A stretch of DNA of 64,000 bases from Catonia carolina (Eukaryota > Arthropoda > Insecta > Hemiptera > Achilidae). Both the position numbers and the translations under genes were made by a program. Where the stretch lies: assembly GCA_035578175.1 (NCBI GenBank), contig JAQMRL010000008.1, forward strand, positions 93,112,541 to 93,176,540. The letters run 5' to 3'. Below are positions 56,096 through 64,000 of this stretch, piece after piece. Positions within the stretch are counted from its first letter, which is position 1, and each line of letters begins with the position of its first letter. Under the pieces are notes generated by a model. It ran no database searches, had not been told where the DNA came from, and worked only from the letters and a program-made list of their open reading frames with translations.

Positions 56096-57456
56096 AAAAA
56101 TGGACCAATATTTCTTTCGAGGCCCGGTTTCCCTACGGTGAATCGATTTCGTACTGTACTAAGAACTCAAGAATTACCAAAAAAAAAAAAACTAACCATC
56201 AAGTTACTCACCACACTACGAATTATATAGTTTATTTTAACTGCAGCACTATAAAGTTAATATAACAGAGAGGAAATCTAACACAATACTTTTAAATTTG
56301 TTTTAAAAATGTTAGGTATGTTAGTTACGAAGATATTTCTTATTCATTTAAAGAACTTAGAGCGTTCATTTGACATTCATTCGAACCCATCGGTGGAGAA
56401 CCAAAAGAAGTTTTAGCAATAAGACCAAGCATTTAACTCTGAAGAAAGTTTGAAATATTTAAGTTAACTATTTAAACTACCAACAACTAAAACGACAACA
56501 ATAATCCTACCTACTTAACACATACATAAAGTCTTGTGTACAACTAATTCAAGTCATAAGCCACTATTGTACATCCCACAGAACCGTGCAGCAAATATTA
56601 ACCTACAACGGTTTAAAAGTCAGTGAAAAGGATGCGTAATCATGTTTCACTCTACCAACGTCTTCAGTCAAAACAACAGGCAACAGACCGGATGTTGTTT
56701 TATAATAGGCCTACTCTATGAATTCTTTCTGCTCGTACTGTCGTATTTTGTATTTGTTTCGTGTGTTTTGTGTCAAGTAAATTTCAAAGTGTATTTATAA
56801 TACGATTTGTTTTAATGTAATATGTCTTCTTGGAAAAATAAAGCGGTAATTCATTCAGAAGGGCGACACAAATTATTGCATCCGTTTTGAAGAATGTGAC
56901 GAAGAATTGCGTTAAGGAGCATACCTGCATCCCGTTAAAATATGAAACAAAATTAAAAAAATAACTAGATTATAGAATAAATTGAAATAATACAAGAAAA
57001 GGTTACTTTATAATGCCGGAAACATTGTGGTAAACGTTTTTTTAATGAATAGTATAATTTTTCATAGCATGTCGTAATAGAAATACCTCACACAGATCAC
57101 GAGCTGTCGCGCTTACTGTAGCAAGTTTCATCTGGTAAGCAAAGAACATTTTTTTGTAACTCGAATGGACCACGCTAAGGTCAATTAAAATTGTAATATA
57201 TTTATGTTTTGCCGTGCTGCACGGTTCCATGGGATAGAGTATAATTCTCTTAACTTTTACGATCACCTAAATATCTAAAAATCAACAATATATTTATTAG
57301 GAGTTGAACTCAAAAAAAAACTAAAAAAAGTATACTATTTCAATGCCTTCTTGAAGAGGAAAAGGAATATTAAAATTTATGTTTTCAGATGAGTATTAAA
57401 TTTTTAGGATCGCCTAGAGAATAAGTAAAATCCTTCTTCTACTAAAAGACTTTGTT
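56096..57456. other. Spacer with one coding-like stretch
   Basis: At 56822-56964 an ATG frame (MSSWKNKAVIHSEGR) and, in another frame, QIIASVLKNVTKNCVKEHTC then IPLKYETK resemble the N-terminal part of a family of arthropod transposon-related proteins. One shift is needed. It is listed here rather than as a gene because the evidence is weak. Confidence 0.35.
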
Positions 57457-57575
57457 ACTTTCTCTTGCCTATATGAATACTTAGGAAAGAAAGTATAATT
57501 TTATGTCGATTTTTCACCGGATATACAAGTTTTCAGGCCCCATGAACCCAAAAAACATGTTTTTAGCGATTGGTC

Positions 57576-57642
<67 letters not shown>

Positions 57643-58264
57643 TGTCTGTCTGTGTGTGAACAAAATATTTCAAGAACAGAACATCGTGTAACAAGTTATG
57701 TACCACTAGAGGATACTACATTTTTTATGCTCTACATGATACGGTAGGTGTCATGTCGGCTAACATTTTTGAGAAGGCTGTTCTCTTGTAGAAAAAAATG
57801 TTTTTTTTAAAGATTCCGACCTTAATATGCATTTTAGGGCGAAAGTGTATACAATCAAAGTTATAGTAAATTTGAAAACCTACCACTTTTATTTCCAACA
57901 TTTTTTGTATAACGCTTAATTTAGCAGAATTAGTGATTTCCTGTTTTATTTTTCATGAAAATCTGTAAAAATGGATTTTTAAGACATTTTACGACAAAAA
58001 TGTATATAATCAAATTTATAGGGAATTAAAAGGACTATGACTTTTATTTTAAGCATTTTTCTCAACAGAGCCAAGTTTAGCGTCAATGAGCGATTTTCCG
58101 TATTATTAAGCTAAACTAACGTTGATTTTCATTTTGCATCAAAATTTGGTTATGTTTTTTAAGGTTAGTTTTTTGTTTTTGGTAATGTTTTATTACTAAT
58201 ATAAGGTTACATAATTCATTATTTGCATTGGGAAGAGAAAGTTGTGTGAGCGTTTCACACCTGA
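57457..58264 (+). mobile_element. GT-HINE copy 22, internally deleted
   Basis: Good termini (ACTTTCTCTTGCC; GGAAGAGAAAGT, then a perfect GTGTGA/TCACAC stem broken only by GCG in the loop, ending CCTGA). GT tract of about 85 bp at 57572-57658. About 100 bp after GAGGATACTACA is deleted. Confidence 0.9.
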
Positions 58265-58487
58265 TTTTTTTAGCAAGCTTTGATGTTAGTACAAACTCAA
58301 TCTCCAGGAATCAAAAATGATAAAACTTTTTTGTTTTTTTAATGTTTTATTACTAATATAAGGTTACATAATTCATTATTTGCATTGGGAAGAGAAAGTT
58401 GTGTGAGCGTTTCACACCTGATTTGTTTAGCAAGTTTTGATGTTAGTACAAACTCAATCTCCAGAAATCAAAAATGATAAAACTGGA
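58184..58487 (+). repeat. 157-bp tandem duplication of HINE end plus flank
   Basis: 58184-58340 and 58341-58487 are near-identical. Each contains the last ~80 bp of HINE copy 22, including the hairpin, and about 70 bp of host flank (TTTGATGTTAGTACAAACTC). Confidence 0.92.
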
Positions 58488-59469
58488 AACTGTTTTTAAT
58501 TTCACCACAGTTTCATACTCGTCACTTACGTTGTTTCAGCATTAAACAATTCAATCCATATAATCAGAAAATATTCAATGTGATATACATTACTACAGAA
58601 ATTTATTTGTTGATGGGAATATGTATTTTAAAAAGATATATTGTCGTGAAATTTACTGACCTGATAATAAAAGTGAACATTTTTCAAGCACAATGACGAA
58701 TAAAACAAATAAACATCGTCTAGATATTTATGAAATAAAACTAAATACATGCAGAAGATCAAAGACATAAGAGTATAAACAAAGACGGTTAATAAAGCAT
58801 ACATGTACATATTTATTAAATGTTCGCATTACTTTTGTATATTTATGTTTTATAAATTAATTTCTTTTCTGAAAATGTAATTACAAAGTATTAAATTTCA
58901 TTGTTTAATAAATAAAGGATAAAAAAGCAAGAGTAATTGTCTATTTTTGTTTTCTTAACAGTAGAATAAAAGAGAAATGATTCCATTTAGCCAATTATAT
59001 TATCGAAGTAGATGTACGGTTCCAACCAACTGCGTATTATAAAAGAAATTTCGAGAAATGCTTACTACTGTAGTTTGTATTTATCTTGGTAGAGAAGTGA
59101 TTACGGCCATTGTATTTGTTGCTTCCATATATTTTTTTCTTTTGTTGAAAAAATATCAATACAACTTTTACAATGAAAGCCTACCTGAAATTTCTATCCA
59201 AAATTTCTGAAATCATAAATAATACTTTCTAACAGAAGAATTTTATACAGTAACAACAGCTCTCTTATCGGAAGTTCCGGGTTAATTAAGAAATATATCA
59301 GCATAATCATTAGGCTAAAGATTAAATATAAAAATCCCTGATTCCATGATGATGGTGTACCATCTGAAGTGTACCCAGATATTCTTAGTCGTACATCAAT
59401 TCAATTGATGAATTAAAGTATTATCAATTAAATAATAATAAATATGCAAAAAAAATTCTATTTTTTTAT
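58488..59469. other. No recognised feature
   Basis: AT-rich spacer. Confidence 0.45.
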
Positions 59470-59648
59470 AAGTTTATTTAAAGTCACATCAACACCTTGT
59501 TCATTAGCGACTACTGTAGGTTTCAGTACAATAACGGTGGACGGCTTTAACGTTCAATCTCCAGACCCGAGCCGGGAATCGAATCCGAAGTTTTCGCTTT
59601 GAAGAATAGAGCGCTAGACACTACGCCACGGAGGTTGTCTATCTCCGT
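59470..59648 (-). mobile_element. SINE-E, best copy
   Basis: On the complement strand CTCCGTGGCGTAGTGTCTAG (box A) and GGATTCGATTCCCGGCTCGG (box B) lead to a tail reading GTCGCTAATGAACAAGG, GTTGATGTGACTTTAAATAAA. The tail is close to that of the SINE-1 variants at 23587 and 32093, although the heads differ. Confidence 0.82.
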
Positions 59649-59704
59649 CTTTTATACATAACTATATCTCCCTGTTTTAATAAAACAAATGTTCCGAATA
59701 CGCA

Positions 59705-59962
59705 AGCTTCAACTTCGTACGATTTTTCAGTTCTTTAACTCTCTCTCTCTCTCTCTTTCTCTCTCCCCCTCACGCGCGCGCGCGCGAACACACACTCACA
59801 CATACACACAAACCAATCGCTAAAAACATGTTTTAGGGCTCAGGGGACAAGAAAAAGTGTATTTCCGGGAAAAACTTAATTTCGAAAAATTAAAATGTAA
59901 ACATAACTTTCATTACCTTATACAGGGCATGAGAAATTAATTCATACAGGGCATGATAAAGT
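59705..59962 (-). mobile_element. GT-HINE copy 23, decayed 5' end
   Basis: Keeps AACTTCGTACGAT, a mixed CT/CG/CA tract (59740-59812), ACCAATCGCTAAAAACATG and the terminal hairpin region. The terminus is degraded to GGGCATGATAAAGT, and a ~22-bp segment TTCATACAGGGCATGA is duplicated. Confidence 0.75.
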
Positions 59963-60724
59963 AGAAATACTGAAAAATATAAAAATAAAATATTTTTTTG
60001 ATAAACGCAGACAAAATAACGGACAGAAGGAAGACAATGTGCATTTTACGCTGAGCGTTACATGAATATTATATTTTCCTTAAACTGTAAAGTCGATACT
60101 AACAAAATAATAGTAAAACAATTGTGAAACGACTTTTATAAATCATGCTCATCTAAAAGTCACTACAAAGCATGTTGTAAGTATAGTTTTCATTACTCCC
60201 AACACCTCTTGCATTTCCTACATGTTGTGGACTAATTTGTGGATAGTAAAATTATCATTAAGTATCTTCAATGTTAATTTCAGCGGACATTCCATTCAAT
60301 GTTATGCTATAAGATGAAATCCTCTATACAGAAATTGTACATTCACGGTACACAGAATACAAAACAAGTTTAATTTATGTAGTAACCATTTAGCTTCCTC
60401 TAAACTCTATTGAGGATAACTTGGTTTTTGTGTTTAGCTTATGATAAAGTTTCAACTACAAGAAGGATGCAATGTACGTAGTTCTAGTTAGGATTATGTA
60501 ATATGATTTCCTTTGGAATTTTAACTAAAGAAGATTTTAACATTAGGTACTTGTAATACCACATACTTTACAAGGAAATTAAGATCAACTACTGGTGTTA
60601 TAGAATAATTTATTAGTTTAAAGAAAAAGTACAATAAAGAAAAATATTTTTCTGAGACGACGCGTCTCATGGCTGAAATTTTTAAAAAAGGCTTAGGGCG
60701 TATCGATGATTTATGGCAAAAACC
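59963..60724. other. No recognised feature
   Basis: AT-rich spacer. Confidence 0.45.
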
Positions 60725-61090
60725 ATTAGTGATTTCTGTATCCACTCTTTAAGAAGAATCAAATTGACAGTATCTTTGTTTCCAAATTCCGATTTTGTCT
60801 TTACTTCCGGTTTTGGGCAACTCCGGACGAAATCAGAACTTAAAACCCAATAATTTGTGTATCTACTCTTCGAATCGAATGACACCATTTTTTTCCAAAT
60901 TCCGACTTTGATTTCTTGACTTCCGGTTTTGGGCCACATTCAGTCGAAACCGGAACTTCAAACCCATTGATTTCTGTATCCACTCTTTAAAAGGAATCGA
61001 ATGACACTACTTTTGTTTCCAAATTCCGACTTTGATTTTTTGACTTACAGTTTTGGGTCACTTACGGTCGAAACAGTAACTTCAAAGGCA
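60725..61090 (+). repeat. ~120-bp tandem repeat, three units
   Basis: Units begin at about 60732, 60853 and 60970 with ATTTCTGTATCCACTC or variants, and each carries CCAAATTCCGACTTTG, GACTTCCGGTTTTGGG and GTCGAAACCGGAACTTC-type blocks. Periods are 121 and 117 bp. Similarity is high enough to suggest recent expansion. Confidence 0.9.
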
Positions 61091-61502
61091 ATCCAGGCCC
61101 ACTAACTTTTGTTTTAGATTACGAATCCGAAAACCGTTTGTTGCTATCTTTTGTAGTTTCTGATAACAGGGTGTGATGGACGGACAGAGAAAGAAAAATG
61201 AAAGATGACAATTTTTAAAATTGCCACCAAAAATTATTTTTTCGAATGTGTTATTTAGGACCTCGAACATACGAAGTTATTCGAATAAATGAAGTTTATT
61301 CGTTCGTTATGAACACACCATTACGGTGTTTCTCTGTTCTTTGAAACCCAAACCCCCGTTTTAATTCTCTATTAGAGACAACGCGATTTGCGACAAGCGC
61401 CATCCGCAGAAATAGACATAACAAAACATGAAATGACGATTTTTAGGAAAATTAAACATTAAATTTATTTTTATTTCACATGCCTCGATCATATTGTTTT
61501 TT
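61091..61502. other. No recognised feature
   Basis: Spacer before HINE copy 24. Confidence 0.45.
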
Positions 61503-62079
61503 ACTTTCTCTTGCCTATATGAATATATAGAAGAATATCTCAAGAACAAAATATCGTAAGAAGTTGAAACTTGAAACTTACGTTAGATACCACTAGAGGA
61601 CCCGACACGAACATTTTCATCAAAATCGGTCAACGGAAGTGGTAGTTTATCCGTGTTATTTTACACTTTTTGCGACTTTCTCAAAAACGGCTTCTACGAT
61701 TAGGTATTTTAAAAATCGCCTCATTTACTATTTTTTTCATGCCCTACAAGATAGGGTAGACGCCATGTCTGCTAAAATTCTTGGGGAAGTTTCCTCGTAA
61801 AAAAAAATTGGTTTTTTTAAAAGATTGCGACTTTAATATGCATTTTAGCACAAAATAGATATAATACAAGTTGTAGAAAATTAAAAATCCTGCAACTTTT
61901 ATTTCAAACATTTTTTGTATAACGCTTAGTTTAGCGGTAATCGCGATTTTCTGTTTTTTTTCTCACGAAAACGTGTAAAAAATTGATTTTTCAAAGATTT
62001 CAGCCTTAGTATGAATTTTGCGACAAAGGTGTATTATATGCATTGGCAAAAGAAAGTTGTGTGAGTGTTTCACACCAGG
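61503..62079 (+). mobile_element. GT-HINE copy 24, microsatellite deleted
   Basis: Jumps from TGAATATATAGAAG directly to AATATCTCAAGAAC, losing the 5' hairpin arm and the whole GT tract. A second deletion joins TGTATTATA to TGCATTGGC. Termini are intact, so it shows the minimal surviving outline. Confidence 0.9.
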
Positions 62080-62811
62080 TTTTTTTTTTTGTATTTGTAT
62101 GATGATGATTGGCAACAGTGAGATTATTTAATTTAATTTGGCAACTGAATTATTTTAAGACCGTAAACTGAGGTTTATGAATAGTTTATTTGTTCACCTT
62201 TATTCGAATCATTACTTCCTATCACTTCAAAGAAAAATTTCTACCGGCTGACAGATTGGGCTGGCTTTCTCGGTTTTTTAAGAATAACGGTTGAAAAACT
62301 TGGAGATAGGTATAAATAATGGTTCTGTTCAACTATTTTATGTAAATAAAAAGGTTTGTAGAATTGGAGATAAATAAAATGTCGAGTCAAACATTGTAAC
62401 ATCATTGCTGAGTTTAGCAACTAACAGTTGGAAGTATAGAGATAAAAATTATAGGTAGGAGGTCCGGCGAAATAACAGTGGAGAATGGGAGTGGAAAAAG
62501 AGAGAGAAAGAGAACAGCTTTTAGTTGGATATTTTACAGAAGATAGACCTCTTAAAGTACCTATGTCGTATAGTAAACTGGAACATGGAGCATTCAAAAT
62601 AGGTTCAAATAAATTTACTAAGAAATGCTGCCTTTTCTAGCAAGTAAAATATTCAGTTTCATATAGCTGAACAGCATCACTTAAACTTGAAGTTATCTAC
62701 GCGAGTTTATTCAGGAATTCAACTACTAACTAAAACTCCTTCCACAAGATCTACACAACGACAATCACATCGTATATACTGCATTAATTAATGCATATTT
62801 AAAACACAAAG
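62080..62811. other. No recognised feature
   Basis: AT-rich spacer. Confidence 0.45.
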
Positions 62812-62920
62812 TCTGGTGTGAAACACTCACACGAATTTCTCTTGCCAATGTCGATATTGAACAATATAACCTATACTTTAATCATGAGTAAAGAATGCAA
62901 AATGAAAATCAACTTCTATA
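62812..62920 (-). mobile_element. GT-HINE copy 25, 3' terminal fragment
   Basis: TCTGGTGTGAAACACTCACA, TTTCTCTTGCCAATG, AATCATGAGTAAAGAATGC, then similarity ends near AAAATCAACTTC. Confidence 0.85.
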
Positions 62921-64000
62921 GAATTAAAAAATCAGTAATTGCCTCTAAACTTCTGTTAATAATCAATAATCAATTATTTAATTTTGATTATGGTCTTTAC
63001 TTAAAGAGACATCCTTCATAGGATCGATTTTCTTTACGGTCACAATACGTTCTCTACAAAAATAGAGCTAAGAGAAAGCAAAAGCCAAAAATAAAATATA
63101 ATGGTTCCCTTTTCCGATGTTTCCGATGACAAAAAAATACTTTTTTTAATCCGGTTAAAGGTCTGCAAGACAATACACGTTTCCATCTGCATTACCATCT
63201 AAATCGAAATTCGGTTCCTTTCTTTTCTTTTCAATTTCACAAATAACACTAGTATTGGATAGATTATGTGTTCAAATGAAAATTGTTTTTTTATAGACAC
63301 TATTTTATAATCAAACAAAAGAAATGTATTTTTCGTGAACTACAATGTTTTTTTTAGCTAGTTCAATTGACTAAATGAGGTGAAATGAATGTCTCGATTG
63401 ATAATTTCATTTTTGTATTTTGAAACAAACCTTAAAAACACATTCCTGAAAATCAATAATTACAAACTTAACTTTAAATTTTTGTGAAAATCCATGACAT
63501 AATAGTTTAGTACATGTAACACACCAAAATTAATGGCATTAACGCCTCACAAAACCCAAGATTGGTTTATATACAAACAGTATTTTTTTAACTTTTCGTT
63601 ACGTGTAATTTTGCAAAAATTCTCTAAAAATAATAAAAAAGTCGGTTTTTAAATAATTTTTACAGTTAATTGCAATCGTATGGCATGTAAAGTGGCACAT
63701 GAACTAAGGAATTCAAGCACTGGTATTACGTGGTTGTAGAAACCGAAATGGAAGGAAGGAGGGAAGGCGCCTACCTGTTACGTGCTGCTATACTCAACTC
63801 GCAAGTATTAGCCTACTCTAGCAAAAAAAAAGAAAAAAGAAAAAGCATTGGTTTACAAATATGAATCGAAATATACGTAAAAGCTACGTTAATAGCTAAA
63901 ACTATAAATACAAATATACAAAGTTCATAGTAACCGATAAACTTGTAAAACTTGTAACCGAAAATGCTTCTTTATTAAACACAATGATTCATGTTTACAC
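62921..64000. other. No recognised feature
   Basis: AT-rich sequence to the window end. No repeat of the listed families or coding signal seen. Confidence 0.45.

Overview
This window looks like repeat-dominated, AT-rich nuclear DNA from an arthropod, most likely an insect. The clues are tRNA-derived SINEs, decayed LINE reverse transcriptase tails, mariner/hAT/pogo/CACTA-type DNA transposon relics, a solo LTR with an insect-style TATA + TCAGT promoter, and no bacterial gene organisation. No intact host protein-coding gene was recognised. Every stretch that reads as protein is a broken transposon gene or an accidental frame inside a repeat.

The dominant component is one non-autonomous family, here called GT-HINE (my label). 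I count about 25 full or partial copies, by simple addition about 17-18 kb or a little over a quarter of the window. Read in the strand carrying (GT)n, a copy of about 900-1000 bp starts with ACTTTCTCTTGCC inside a hairpin. It has a (GT)n microsatellite about 150 bp in, then two diverged tandem ~175-bp blocks. It then has the inverted copy GGCAAGAGAAAGT, a perfect GTGTGA/TCACAC hairpin, and ends CCAGATTTTT. One terminal inverted repeat is at the terminus and the other is subterminal before a 3' hairpin, with a central microsatellite and T-rich targets and no target duplication. That is the layout described for Helentron-associated elements (HINE/DINE-1/MINE type). Family assignment is inference.

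Layout. 1-28 kb: dense GT-HINEs, with a DD41D mariner relic (2.8-3.6 kb), a hAT with a pogo/Tigger element nested in it (6.9-8.2 kb), SINEs, an LTR-element remnant with a tRNA-Lys primer-binding site and a promoter (14.2-15.7 kb), a ~440-bp tandem satellite (19.7-21.2 kb) and three copies of a 145-bp repeat around it. 25.7-33 kb: LINE tails, an unclassified ~395-bp repeat (RepB, my label), SINEs. 33.5-34.4 kb: a second pogo/Tigger element. 34-44 kb: HINE-free, holding a foldback element, a CACTA-like element with long terminal inverted repeats, SINEs and a large (AAT)n tract. 44-62 kb: GT-HINEs again, a solo LTR inside RepB, an inverted cluster of SINE-F copies, further LINE tails, and a 3-unit ~120-bp tandem repeat.

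Nesting gives a relative chronology: mariner into HINE, SINEs into HINEs, HINE into SINE, HINE into LINE, LINE into SINE, LTR into RepB, Tigger into hAT. HINEs were therefore mobile both before and after SINE activity. The only hints of host gene regulation are an isolated palindromic NRF-1-type site at 53.6 kb and a weak coding-like stretch at 56.8 kb.
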